A DNA stretch of 64,000 nt. Origin: Streptomyces sp. V3I7. GTDB taxonomy: Bacteria > Actinomycetota > Actinomycetes > Streptomycetales > Streptomycetaceae. This document shows positions 47,369 through 55,107 of the stretch, in pieces. Each line of letters opens with the position of its first letter. Positions within the stretch are counted from its first letter, which is position 1. The position numbers and the translations under genes were made by a program. The notes beneath the pieces were generated by a model that was not told the origin of the DNA, did no database searches, and saw nothing but the letters and a program-made list of their open reading frames with translations. Location: assembly GCF_030817495.1 (NCBI RefSeq), contig NZ_JAUSZK010000001.1, forward strand, positions 3,885,001-3,949,000, given 5' to 3'.

Positions 47369-47635
47369 ATGAGCATCATCAGTTGGATCATCCTCGGACT
47401 GCTGGCCGGCGTCATCGCCAAGATCCTGCTGCCGGGGCGCGACCCGGGCGGCTTCATCGGCACGACCCTCATCGGCGTGGCGGGCGCGTTCATCGGCGGC
47501 TGGGTCTCGGCCCGCTGGCTGGACCACCCTGTGACCAAGAACTTCTACGACGGCGCCACCTGGGCCGCCGCGATCGGCGGATCGCTCGTCCTCCTGGTCG
47601 CGTACCGGATCCTGTTCGGCAACTCGCGCGACTGA
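47369..47635 (+). CDS. GlsB/YeaQ/YmgE family stress-response membrane protein
   Basis: Small three-helix membrane protein, 88 residues, of the transglycosylase-associated family. Gly-rich helices GLLAGVIAKILLPG and FIGTTLIGVAGAFIGGW are characteristic. Expression in relatives responds to stress; biochemical role is unknown. ATG 47369, GCAGG just upstream. Confidence 0.88.
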   Translation: MSIISWIILGLLAGVIAKILLPGRDPGGFIGTTLIGVAGAFIGGWVSARWLDHPVTKNFYDGATWAAAIGGSLVLLVAYRILFGNSRD

Positions 47636-47673
47636 GCGCGGCGGCAGGACGGCCGGCAATAGGACGGACGGCA

Positions 47674-47704
47674 AAGGGTGGGCCCCAGCCGGGTGCCCAC
47701 CCTT
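47674..47704. terminator. terminator between convergent genes
   Basis: AAGGGTGGGC pairs perfectly with GCCCACCCTT; a pyrimidine-rich TTCTTCTC follows on the plus strand. It lies between the membrane protein gene and the facing yajQ. Confidence 0.75.
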
Positions 47705-47735
47705 CTTCTCTTCGTCGCCTCTTCGCCGCCGGTGA

Positions 47736-48224
47736 CTACCGGTAGTTCACGAACTGCAGCGCGAAGTCGAAGTCCTGGCCCTTGAGGAGGGCGATGACGG
47801 CCTGGAGGTCGTCACGGCTCTTGGAGCTGACGCGCAGCTCCTCGCCCTGGACCTGCGCCTTGACGCCCTTGGGGCCCTCGTCGCGAATGATCTTCGCCAC
47901 CTTCTTGGCGTTCTCCTGGGAGATGCCCTCCTCGATCGAGGCGAAGATCTTGTACTCCTTGCCGGAGAGCTGCGGCTCGCCCGCGTCCAGCGCCTTGAGC
48001 GAGATGCCCCGCTTGATCAGCTTGGACTGGAAGACGTCGAGGATGGCCTTGACCCGCTCCTCGGAGTTCGCCTGCATCAGGATCTTCTCGCCGGACCAGG
48101 CGATCGAGGCGCCCACGCCCTTGAAGTCGTAGCGCTGCGAGACCTCCTTGGCGGCCTGGTTGAGGGCGTTGTCGACCTCCTGCCGCTCGACCTTCGAGAC
48201 GATGTCGAAACTGGAGTCGGCCAT
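47736..48224 (-). CDS. yajQ: YajQ family cyclic di-GMP-binding protein
   Basis: Cytosolic nucleotide-binding protein, 162 residues, with the family start [20 protein letters not shown] and the core [12 protein letters not shown]. Some members bind c-di-GMP, others nucleic acids. ATG 48224 follows AGGAGCCACAGG on the minus strand. In Streptomyces c-di-GMP controls development, so a signalling role is possible but unproven. Confidence 0.93.
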   Translation of the reverse strand: MADSSFDIVSKVERQEVDNALNQAAKEVSQRYDFKGVGASIAWSGEKILMQANSEERVKAILDVFQSKLIKRGISLKALDAGEPQLSGKEYKIFASIEEGISQENAKKVAKIIRDEGPKGVKAQVQGEELRVSSKSRDDLQAVIALLKGQDFDFALQFVNYR

Positions 48225-48449
48225 GTCCTGTGGCTCCTTGTATCCGTGGGTGTATCGGGTGCGTACCGGCGTGCCTGACGGCCACCGCCGGCCCCGGCGC
48301 AGGCCGGGCCGCATCCGGACCAGCCTAGTCACCCCGCGCCCGCGAGGCGCTGATCAATCGGGTGGCAGAGCACCCTCGTGCATCGGGTATTGTTTACGTC
48401 GTTGCCAGAGAGCACCGCCCACGGCGGATGCGATGTGGCAGCGAACCCC

Positions 48450-48531
48450 GGCGGTGTGCCCGAGCGGCCAAAGGGAGCAGACTGTAAATCTGCCGGCTCA
48501 GCCTTCCCAGGTTCGAATCCTGGCGCCGCCA
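48450..48531 (+). tRNA. tRNA-Tyr (GTA)
   Basis: Class II tRNA with long variable arm. Acceptor GGCGGTG pairs with CGCCGCC, anticodon loop CTGTAAA reads GTA, T-arm is CCCAGGTTCGAATCCTGG. CCA is not encoded. The 3' half of tRNA-Tyr is the known integration site of SLP1 in S. coelicolor; no integrase or element follows here. Confidence 0.95.
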
Positions 48532-48539
48532 CTTTGGGG

Positions 48540-48579
48540 AAGACCCCCTTCGTCCAATTGGACGGAGGGGGTCTTTTTG
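48540..48579 (+). terminator. intrinsic terminator after tRNA-Tyr
   Basis: GACCCCCTTCGTCC and GGACGGAGGGGGTC form a 14-base-pair stem (one G-U) with an AATT loop, followed by five T. Confidence 0.9.
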
Positions 48580-48660
48580 TGTTTCCGGCCGCCTCCGGCG
48601 GTATCGCGGTGAGCCGGTACGTCTCCCCGGAGTGTCCGACCCACGGTGCACACTGGCTCC

Positions 48661-48873
48661 ATGTCCTCCCGCCGCAGAAGCTGCCCCGTGTGCCGTCGTG
48701 AAATCGCCGTCGTCGCCGGTCGGTTCGCGCGGCACGACCCGCCGGGGGAGCGGGGCAGCGGGGAGATGGTGTCGTGTTCCGGGTCGCGGCGGCCCGCTCA
48801 ACTGGGGGCGGTCCAGCCGTCGTTGGACGGGTACGTGGTGCCGCCCCTGCCCGGGCAGCTCCCGTTGTTCTGA
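48661..48873 (+). CDS. hypothetical small Cys-containing protein
   Basis: A 70-residue basic protein starting MSSRRRSCPVCRREIAVV, with one CxxC knuckle, a His in RFARHDPPG and a lone Cys in VSCSG that might complete a zinc site. The C-terminus is Pro/Leu-rich. I do not recognise a named family. ATG 48661 has weak ribosome context; the frame is open and codon bias is normal. Confidence 0.6.
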   Translation: MSSRRRSCPVCRREIAVVAGRFARHDPPGERGSGEMVSCSGSRRPAQLGAVQPSLDGYVVPPLPGQLPLF

Positions 48874-48889
48874 GTCGGCGGGCCCAACC

Positions 48890-49546
48890 TCAGTTGCCCG
48901 CCACCGACTTCACCGCCACCGACACCGGCGTCGATCCGCTGACCAGGTCCAGGGTGAGACCGGCCGTCGCCGAGGTCTCGATCAGGTCGGCGAGGACGGC
49001 GGCCACGTCCGCGCGCGGGATCGAGCCGCGCCCCGTGTGCGCCTCCAGGCGGACCAGGCCGGTGCCCGGCTCGTCGGTCAGCCTGCCCGGGCGCAGGATG
49101 GTCCAGTCCAGGGCGTCCAGGCGCCGTACGTACGCGTCCGCCGCGCCCTTGGCCCGCAGATACACGTCGAAGACCTCGTCGCCCGGGTGATCCGGGTCGG
49201 CGGCCATCGCGGAGACGACCACGAAACGGCGTACGCCCGCGCGCGCGGCCGCGTCTGCGAACAGGATCGCCGCGCCCTTGTCCACCGTGTCCTTGCGGGC
49301 CGTACCGCTGCCCGGACCGGCACCCGCCGCGAAGACCGCGGCGTCCGCGCCCTGCAGATGGGCCGCGACCTCCTCCACCGAGGCCGACTCCAGGTCGAGC
49401 AGGACCGGTTCGGCGCCGGCCTCGCGCAGGTCGTCGCCCTGCGACCGGTCGCGGATGATCCCCGCGACCTCGTCCCCGCGCGCGGAGAGCAGCCGTTCCA
49501 GCAGCAGTGCGATCTGACCGTGACCACCAGCGATGACAATGCGCAT
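48890..49546 (-). CDS. NAD(P)-binding Rossmann-fold protein (atypical SDR)
   Basis: NmrA/HSCARG-like atypical short-chain dehydrogenase, 218 residues. The dinucleotide motif IAGGHGQIALLLERLL starts at residue 5; VVVSAMAAD and WTILRPGRLTDEP are typical. There is no YxxxK catalytic pair, so it may sense redox cofactors or act as an epimerase-like enzyme. ATG 49546. Confidence 0.88.
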   Translation of the reverse strand: MRIVIAGGHGQIALLLERLLSARGDEVAGIIRDRSQGDDLREAGAEPVLLDLESASVEEVAAHLQGADAAVFAAGAGPGSGTARKDTVDKGAAILFADAAARAGVRRFVVVSAMAADPDHPGDEVFDVYLRAKGAADAYVRRLDALDWTILRPGRLTDEPGTGLVRLEAHTGRGSIPRADVAAVLADLIETSATAGLTLDLVSGSTPVSVAVKSVAGN

Positions 49547-49619
49547 GCTTACGACCGTACGCCCGAAGAGCCGCTTCCGCCGCGTGACTTGACAGCGGCC
49601 CCACTGTCAAGTGCGCGTC

Positions 49620-50888
49620 TCAGGACAGCTCGCCGCGCCCCTGCCGCGGCAGCCCCAACTCCTCCTCCGCCGCCGAGTTGCAGTACTCGCGCACCGCGCT
49701 GGTCCGCGCCACCACGCGCCCCCGGTGCACGACGATCCGGCTGTACGCCAGCGACAGCGCGCCCGCCAGATGCACGCCCCGTACGGCGAGGAGTTCGGCC
49801 GGGAAGCCCGCCTCCACCCGGACCTCGGGAAGGCCGAGAACCGCCCGTGCGGAGGCGCTTACCGCGTCGTATGCGTCCTCGGGGCGCAGGCCGTGACTGG
49901 AGGCCAGCAGGAAGGCGGCCTCCAGGGGATCGCCGCGGCCGACCGGGTTGGACACGTCCCGCAGGGCCCCGCTGCCGGCCGCGACCCGGACTCCGGCCGC
50001 CCGCAGCAGCCGTACCGGAGCCGCGCCGCGCCGGTCGACGCCCGAGCAGCGGCCCTGCGGCAGGCAGACCACCGTCACCCCGGCCGCCGCGAGCCGGTCC
50101 GCGATGCGGGAGACGACGTCGGTGCGCAGCCGCGCGAGAGCGGCGCACGGGCCGACCGCCACGCCGGGGCGCATGCCGCCCGCCATGGCCGCGATCCGGG
50201 CGAGCCGGGCCGGGTCGGCGCCGTCCGTGTGCAGGTCGACGGGGCAGCCGTGCTCTGAGGCCACCTCCAGGACCGCCTCCACGTAGCCCGTGGGATCCGG
50301 GTCCAGGTCCGGGCAGCCGCCGACCACGGAGGCGCCCATCTTCATCGCGTCCCGCAGCATCGCGAGGCCGTCGGCCCCGGCCACCCCGGTCAGCACCCGC
50401 GGCATCGCCACGGCCGTCAGCTCCGCGAGCCCGCGCAGCGAGCGCCGCGCCTGGAGGACGGCGGTCAGCGCGCCCAGCTCCTGGACGTCCCCCACGCGCA
50501 CATGGGCCCGCAACGCCGTCGCCCCGTGGCCGAGTTGCAGCAGGGCGGCCTCGGTGGCCCGGCGCTGGACGTCGTCCGGCTCGCAGGAGACCGGGCCCTG
50601 GCCCTCGGCGGACAGGGCCGTGTCGGCGTGGGCGTGCGGCTCGGCCGGGGCCGGCAGGAGCAGATAGCCGCTGAGGTCCACACGGGTGCCGCCGGGGCGG
50701 GCCGGGCCCGGCGTCAGGCTGCCGGCCGTGCCGACCGCCTCGATGCGCCCGCCGCCCAGCCGTACGTCCACGGTCCGGCCGTCCATGAGCCGCGCCCCGC
50801 ACAGCACCAGGCCCGCAGCGTCGGACGGTCCCGGGGAGCCCGACGAGTTCGACGACGGAGGGGGCTGCTGCGGCTGGCTGTCGGGCAT
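49620..50888 (-). CDS. cytosine-deaminase-like amidohydrolase with altered active site
   Basis: TIM-barrel amidohydrolase-like protein, 422 residues, with a Gly/Pro/Ser-rich start. The first metal motif EPHAHADTAL (HxH) and the third His in VDLHTDGAD are kept. Compared with E. coli cytosine deaminase, Glu217 is replaced (DLHTDG), His246 is replaced (GVAVGPCAAL) and metal ligand Asp313 is replaced (AGSGALRDVSNP, though DVSNPVGRGDPLEAAF is otherwise conserved). Enzyme activity is therefore doubtful. ATG 50888 is the only reasonable start. Confidence 0.82.
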   Translation of the reverse strand: MPDSQPQQPPPSSNSSGSPGPSDAAGLVLCGARLMDGRTVDVRLGGGRIEAVGTAGSLTPGPARPGGTRVDLSGYLLLPAPAEPHAHADTALSAEGQGPVSCEPDDVQRRATEAALLQLGHGATALRAHVRVGDVQELGALTAVLQARRSLRGLAELTAVAMPRVLTGVAGADGLAMLRDAMKMGASVVGGCPDLDPDPTGYVEAVLEVASEHGCPVDLHTDGADPARLARIAAMAGGMRPGVAVGPCAALARLRTDVVSRIADRLAAAGVTVVCLPQGRCSGVDRRGAAPVRLLRAAGVRVAAGSGALRDVSNPVGRGDPLEAAFLLASSHGLRPEDAYDAVSASARAVLGLPEVRVEAGFPAELLAVRGVHLAGALSLAYSRIVVHRGRVVARTSAVREYCNSAAEEELGLPRQGRGELS

Positions 50889-51102
50889 CGCGTTCCAGGG
50901 ATCGGCGAGGGCGGGGCAGGTCAGGCGGGGGGCGTCACGGGGAGTGGGGACCCGGGACCCGGGACCGCGCGCGGGGCGCGCAAGATCACGCAGAGTGAGT
51001 CGAGCCTAGGGTGGCGAGCCGCGCTCGGCGGGGAGGAGCGCAATAGTCGTACCGGCGTGGCCGAGGCGTCGGGGGGCCCCGAGCGGGGCACGCGGAACGG
51101 AT

Positions 51103-51132
51103 TTGGGTGAACGGCTCAGGACCGTGTAATGT
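51103..51132 (+). promoter_or_regulatory. promoter of the tRNA-Thr/tRNA-Met transcript
   Basis: TTGGGT and TAATGT are 18 bases apart and lie 12 bases before tRNA-Thr, fitting a vegetative promoter. Confidence 0.6.
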
Positions 51133-51143
51133 CTTCATCGCTC

Positions 51144-51216
51144 GCCCCAATAGCTCAGTCGGCAGAGCGTCTCCATGGTAAGGAGAAGGTCAACGGTTCG
51201 ATTCCGTTTTGGGGCT
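51144..51216 (+). tRNA. tRNA-Thr (GGT)
   Basis: Standard 73-base cloverleaf: acceptor GCCCCAA / TTGGGGC, D-arm TAGCTCAGTCGGCAGAGC, anticodon stem TCTCC/GGAGA around ATGGTAA (GGT), T-arm AACGGTTCGATTCCGTT. CCA not encoded. Confidence 0.95.
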
Positions 51217-51262
51217 CTGGTGTGAGAAGTTCCCGTCGCGAGGCGGGGGCTGATCTCATCAA

Positions 51263-51335
51263 AGCGGTGTAGCTCAGTCGGTAGAGCAAGCGGCTCATAA
51301 TCGCTGTGTCACCGGTTCAAGTCCGGTCACCGCTA
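51263..51335 (+). tRNA. tRNA-Met (CAT), elongator
   Basis: Acceptor AGCGGTG / CACCGCT, D-arm TAGCTCAGTCGGTAGAGC, anticodon loop CTCATAA (CAT), T-arm ACCGGTTCAAGTCCGGT. The paired first acceptor base argues against an initiator tRNA. Confidence 0.93.
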
Positions 51336-51340
51336 CACAA

Positions 51341-51385
51341 AGTAGCCGATTGTGGGGTCGGTCCTTCGATCGGCTACTCTTTCTG
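51341..51385 (+). terminator. terminator after tRNA-Met
   Basis: AGTAGCCGAT pairs perfectly with ATCGGCTACT across an 18-base loop, followed by CTTTCT. Confidence 0.75.
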
Positions 51386-51424
51386 CGTTGAACTAGCCCA
51401 TCCGTTCGTCCTAGGAGCACTCAC

Positions 51425-51589
51425 GTGGCTGCCACCGACGTCCGCCCGAAGATCACGCTGGCCTGCGTGGAGTGCAAGGAGCGGAACTACATCACCAAGA
51501 AGAACCGGCGTAACAACCCGGACCGTCTTGAGATGAAGAAGCACTGCCCGCGTTGCAATGCGCACACCGCGCACCGCGAAACGCGATAA
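51425..51589 (+). CDS. rpmG: 50S ribosomal protein L33
   Basis: Large-subunit protein L33, 54 residues. It is the zinc-binding (C+) form: CVECKERNY near the N-terminus and [11 protein letters not shown] near the end supply four Cys. Sequence reads [19 protein letters not shown] at the start. GTG 51425 follows TAGGAGCAC. Streptomyces usually carry several rpmG genes, zinc-dependent and zinc-free; this is the zinc one. Confidence 0.95.
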   Translation: MAATDVRPKITLACVECKERNYITKKNRRNNPDRLEMKKHCPRCNAHTAHRETR

Positions 51590-51600
51590 ATCAGGCTCGT

Positions 51601-51639
51601 ACTTGAGGCCGCCCCCGCAGGTTGGGGGCGGCCTCAAGT
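51601..51639 (+). terminator. terminator after rpmG
   Basis: A perfect 16-base-pair stem, ACTTGAGGCCGCCCCC / GGGGGCGGCCTCAAGT, with a seven-base loop. Confidence 0.85.
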
Positions 51640-51743
51640 CGTTTCATCGGCCCGATCGGACTGGATCTGCTGGATCTGCCCGATCGGCCGGATCACAGGT
51701 AGCCGAGACCAGACAGCTGCTGAGACCAGGAGGTGCCGAGCCC

Positions 51744-52196
51744 ATGGCGCTCGACCAGTCCTTCGTCGGGCGGACCTACCCGCCCACCGAGCCCTACGAG
51801 GTCGGCCGGGAGAAGATCCGCGAATTCGCCGAGGCGGTGGGTGACACCAACCCGGCGTACACGGATCAGGACGCCGCCAAGGCGCTCGGTCACCCCGACG
51901 TGATCGCCCCGCCCACGTTCGTGTTCTCCATCACGTTCCGGGCCGCCGGACAGGTCATCGAGGACCCGCAGCTCGGCCTGGACTACAGCCGCGTCGTCCA
52001 CGGCGACCAGAAGTTCGCCTACCAGCGCCCGGTCCGCGCCGGCGACCGGCTCACGGTCACCTCCACCATCGAGGGCATCAAGTCCATGGCGGGCAACGAC
52101 ATCCTGGACATCCGCGGTGAGGTGCACGACGAGGCCGGCGAGCACGTCGTGACCGCCTGGACCAAGCTCGTGGCCCGCGCGGCCGAGGAGGCCTGA
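51744..52196 (+). CDS. MaoC-like dehydratase, HadA/UPF0336 type
   Basis: Hot-dog-fold protein of 150 residues related to mycobacterial HadA, a non-catalytic or stabilising partner in (3R)-hydroxyacyl-ACP dehydratase of fatty-acid synthesis II. Conserved stretches are AVGDTNPAYTD, PPTFVFSIT and VVHGDQKFAYQRPVRAGDRL. ATG 51744 follows CCAGGAGGTG. The catalytic partner lies six bases downstream. Confidence 0.9.
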   Translation: MALDQSFVGRTYPPTEPYEVGREKIREFAEAVGDTNPAYTDQDAAKALGHPDVIAPPTFVFSITFRAAGQVIEDPQLGLDYSRVVHGDQKFAYQRPVRAGDRLTVTSTIEGIKSMAGNDILDIRGEVHDEAGEHVVTAWTKLVARAAEEA

Positions 52197-52202
52197 GCAC
52201 CG

Positions 52203-52631
52203 ATGACGGCGAAGATCGCTTACGACGACGTCGAGGTCGGCACCGAGCTGCCGGCGCAGACCTTCCCCGTGACCCGCGCCACCCTGGTGCGGTACGCGGG
52301 CGCCTCCGGGGACTTCAACCCCATCCACTGGAACGAGAAGTTCGCCAAGGAGGTGGGCCTGCCGGACGTCATCGCACACGGCATGTTCACCATGGCCGAG
52401 GCGATCCGCGTGGTCATCGACTGGACCGGCGACCCGGGCGCGGTCGTCGAGTACGGCGTCCGCTTCACCAAGCCGGTCGTCGTGCCCAACGACGACAAGG
52501 GCGCCGAGATCGAGGTCAGCGCCAAGGTCGCGGCCAAGCTCGACGACAACACGGTGCGCGTGGACCTCACCGCGATGAGCGACGGCAAGAAGGTGCTCGG
52601 CATGTCCCGGGCCGTCGTACGACTGGCCTGA
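52203..52631 (+). CDS. MaoC-like dehydratase, HadB type
   Basis: Catalytic hydratase-2 subunit, 142 residues. The catalytic Asp and His are in SGDFNPIHWNEKFAKEVGLP, followed by IAHGMFTMA. With the preceding gene it forms the HadAB-like pair that dehydrates 3-hydroxyacyl-ACP. ATG 52203, co-transcribed with the preceding gene. Confidence 0.92.
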   Translation: MTAKIAYDDVEVGTELPAQTFPVTRATLVRYAGASGDFNPIHWNEKFAKEVGLPDVIAHGMFTMAEAIRVVIDWTGDPGAVVEYGVRFTKPVVVPNDDKGAEIEVSAKVAAKLDDNTVRVDLTAMSDGKKVLGMSRAVVRLA

Positions 52632-52697
52632 GCGATTCATTTCGGGCGGTACGGGCGAGGGGCGGCCCCGGTGGCGGCGTCTCGTAGTCTTGGGCGC

Positions 52698-53753
52698 GTG
52701 CTGGAACTCCACGACGCCCCCCTCGCCCCGCTGACCACCTTCCGGCTGGGCGGCCCCGCGGCCCGGCTGGTCACCGCCACCACCGACGCCGAGGTGGTCG
52801 CCGCCGTCCGCGAGGCCGACGACGCCGGGACCCCGCTGCTGCTCATCGGTGGCGGCTCGAACCTGGTCATCGGCGACAAGGGCTTCGACGGCACGGCCCT
52901 GCGCATCGCCACGCGCGGCGTCGAACTGCGCGGCACCACGCTGGAGCTGGCGGCCGGCGAGGTGTGGACCGACGCCGTCGCCCGCAGCGTCGAGGCCGGC
53001 CTCGCGGGCATCGAGTGCCTCGCCGGGATCCCGGGATCCGCGGGCGCGACGCCCATCCAGAACGTCGGCGCGTACGGCCAGGAGGTCGCCTCGACGATCA
53101 CCGAGGTGATCGCGTACGACCGCCGGTCCGGCGAGACGGTCACGCTGCCGAAGGACGAGTGCGCCTTCTCCTACCGCCACAGCCGGTTCAAGGCCGACCC
53201 CGCGCGGTACGTCGTGCTGCGCGTGCGCTTCGAGCTGGAGGACGCGGGCGGGCTGTCGGCGCCGGTCAAGTACCCCGAGGTGGCCCGTGCCCTCGGCGTC
53301 GAGGCGGGCGACCGGGTGCCGCTGGCCGGCGCCCGCGAGAGCGTCCTGAAGCTGCGGGCCGGGAAGGGCATGGTCCTGGACCCCGAGGACCACGACACCT
53401 GGTCGGCCGGGTCCTTCTTCACCAACCCGATCCTCACCGAGGAGGAGTTCGCGGCGTTCCACGCGCGCGTGCGGGAGCGGCTGGGCGACGGCGTGGAGCC
53501 GCCCGCCTACGCGGCGGGGGACGGCCGTACCAAGACCTCGGCGGCCTGGCTGATCGACAAGGCGGGCTTCACCAAGGGGTACGGCGCCGGGCCCGCCCGC
53601 ATCTCCACCAAGCACACCCTCGCCCTCACCAACCGCGGCGAGGCCACCACCGAGGACCTGCTGGCGCTCGCCCGCGAGGTGGTCGCCGGTGTCCGTGAGG
53701 CCTTCGGGATCACGCTGGTCAACGAGCCGGTGACGGTCGGCGTCAGCCTGTAG
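52698..53753 (+). CDS. murB: UDP-N-acetylmuramate dehydrogenase (MurB)
   Basis: FAD enzyme that reduces UDP-GlcNAc-enolpyruvate with NADPH in peptidoglycan synthesis, 351 residues. FAD motifs NTTFRLGG-like TTFRLGGPAARL, IGGGSNLVIGDKGF and GIPGSAGATPIQNVGAYGQE are clear, with the catalytic region YRHSRFK and SFFTNP (type I). GTG 52698 has no ribosome site, but TAGTCT at 52685-52690 suggests a leaderless mRNA. Confidence 0.95.
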   Translation: MLELHDAPLAPLTTFRLGGPAARLVTATTDAEVVAAVREADDAGTPLLLIGGGSNLVIGDKGFDGTALRIATRGVELRGTTLELAAGEVWTDAVARSVEAGLAGIECLAGIPGSAGATPIQNVGAYGQEVASTITEVIAYDRRSGETVTLPKDECAFSYRHSRFKADPARYVVLRVRFELEDAGGLSAPVKYPEVARALGVEAGDRVPLAGARESVLKLRAGKGMVLDPEDHDTWSAGSFFTNPILTEEEFAAFHARVRERLGDGVEPPAYAAGDGRTKTSAAWLIDKAGFTKGYGAGPARISTKHTLALTNRGEATTEDLLALAREVVAGVREAFGITLVNEPVTVGVSL

Positions 53754-53771
53754 CCCTCGCGTCCCGGCGCC

Positions 53772-54404
53772 TCAGTACGCCACTCCGACACCCTGCTTCA
53801 GCGTCGCCGGGTCGTCGATCATCGCCAGCATCGCGTGGGCCACGTCGGCCCGCGCGATGAAGCGGCCCTTGGGCGGGAAGCCGCCGACGACCGTGCGGTA
53901 CGAGCCGGTCAGGGGCTTGTCGAGCAGCCGCGGCGGACGTACCGACGTCCAGTCCGTGGCGCTGCGGCCCAGCTCGGCCTCCATCGCGCGCAGGTCGGTG
54001 TAGATGTCCTTGAGCACCGAGGAGACGACGCCCATCAGGGCCCGGTCGAGCACGCCGGCGCCCGCCGGCTGGGGCCCGACCGGTGCGGCGCTGACCACCA
54101 GCAGCCGTCGTACGCCCTCCGCCTCCATGGCGCCCAGGACCGTACGGGTCAGCCCGGCCGCGACCCCGGCGTCCTTGCGGCTGCGCGCGCCCAGGCCCGA
54201 CAGGACGGCATCCCGTCCGGCGATGGCGGGGCGCAGCGCCTCGGGGTCGGAGAGGTCGGAGCGGAACACCTCCAGGTTCGCGCCGGTCACGGTCAGCCGG
54301 GCGGGGTCGCGGACGACGGCGGTGACCGGGTGGCCGGCGGCGAGGGCCTGGCGGACCAGCTCCTGGCCGATCCCGCCGGTGGCGCCGAAGACGGTGAGTT
54401 TCAT
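53772..54404 (-). CDS. NmrA/SDR-like NAD(P)-binding oxidoreductase
   Basis: Atypical short-chain dehydrogenase, 210 residues. VFGATGGIGQELVRQALAAG at the N-terminus binds the dinucleotide; VVSAAPVG and DWTSVRPPRLLDKPLTG follow. ATG 54404 begins MKLTVFGATG. It is divergent from a TetR gene across twin operators and is the likely target of that repressor. Substrate unknown. Confidence 0.9.
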   Translation of the reverse strand: MKLTVFGATGGIGQELVRQALAAGHPVTAVVRDPARLTVTGANLEVFRSDLSDPEALRPAIAGRDAVLSGLGARSRKDAGVAAGLTRTVLGAMEAEGVRRLLVVSAAPVGPQPAGAGVLDRALMGVVSSVLKDIYTDLRAMEAELGRSATDWTSVRPPRLLDKPLTGSYRTVVGGFPPKGRFIARADVAHAMLAMIDDPATLKQGVGVAY

Positions 54405-54427
54405 GGTGTGCCCCATTTTCTGCGGTG

Positions 54428-54445
54428 GGTGAGTGTTCACTCACC
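54428..54445. promoter_or_regulatory. TetR operator 1
   Basis: GGTGAGTG-TT-CACTCACC, an eight-base-pair inverted repeat in the divergent promoter region. It covers the -35 box TTCACT of the tetR promoter. Confidence 0.8.
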
Positions 54446-54463
54446 TCGTGGTGGTTCTAGAGT
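54436..54463 (+). promoter_or_regulatory. promoter of the tetR gene
   Basis: TTCACT and TAGAGT are separated by 16 bases; start of transcription would fall near 54470 inside operator 2, so the repressor should block its own gene. Confidence 0.55.
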
Positions 54464-54464
54464 G

Positions 54465-54482
54465 GGTGAGTACTCACTCACC
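54465..54482. promoter_or_regulatory. TetR operator 2
   Basis: GGTGAGTACTCACTCACC differs from operator 1 at two central positions. Centres are 37 bp apart. Confidence 0.8.
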
Positions 54483-54501
54483 CGTCAAGGAGACTGTCCG
54501 C

Positions 54502-55107
54502 GTGGAGCCCATGGAGCAGAAACCGGCCCGTGTCCGCATCCTCGACGCCGCGCATGAGCTGATGCTCACCGTCGGGCTCGCCCGCGCCACGACCAAGCAG
54601 ATCGCCCGGGCCGCCGGCTGCTCCGAGGCCGCGCTCTACAAGTACTTCCCGAGCAAGGAAGAACTGTTCGTCGACGTGCTCTCCGAGCGGCTGCCGCAGC
54701 TGAAGCCGCTGCTCGACGGTCTCGCGGCCGAGCCGGGCCGGGGCACGCTCGCGGAGAACCTCACCGAGATCGCCCGCCAGGCGGCCCTCTTCTACGAGCA
54801 GAGCTTCCCGATCGCCGCCTCGCTCTTCGCCGAGCCCCGGCTCAAGCGGCGCCACGACGACGCGCTGCGGCAGATGGGCTCCGGTCCGCACCTGCCGATC
54901 GAGTGGCTCGCCGCCTACCTCCGCGCCGAACAGACCCTCGGCCGCGTCCGCCCCGACGCCGACCCCTTTGCCGCCGCCTCCCTCCTCCTCGGCGCCTGCA
55001 GCCAACGCGCGTTCGCCTACGACGCGACCGAGACGGGCGAGCGCCCGCCGGTGGACGACTTCGCCCCCCGGCTGGCCCGGACGCTGGTGGCGGGCATCGG
55101 GGCGTGA
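54502..55107 (+). CDS. TetR-family transcriptional regulator
   Basis: Repressor of 201 residues with the N-terminal helix-turn-helix ATTKQIARAAGCSEAALYKY then FPSKEELFVDV, and a ligand-binding C-domain of no named subtype. GTG 54502 follows AAGGAG with nine bases between; ATG 54511 is possible. It probably represses itself and the divergent oxidoreductase through the two palindromes. Its last 17 codons are echoed in the array behind it. Confidence 0.92.
   Translation: MEPMEQKPARVRILDAAHELMLTVGLARATTKQIARAAGCSEAALYKYFPSKEELFVDVLSERLPQLKPLLDGLAAEPGRGTLAENLTEIARQAALFYEQSFPIAASLFAEPRLKRRHDDALRQMGSGPHLPIEWLAAYLRAEQTLGRVRPDADPFAAASLLLGACSQRAFAYDATETGERPPVDDFAPRLARTLVAGIGA

Noticed and set aside
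48394..48801. Antisense frame across tRNA-Tyr
   Set aside because: It reads through the tRNA and its terminator on the wrong strand and has no start signals.
48450..51335. Integrated element near the tRNA genes
   Set aside because: No integrase, excisionase or replication gene, and no direct repeat of a tRNA 3' end was found in the window.
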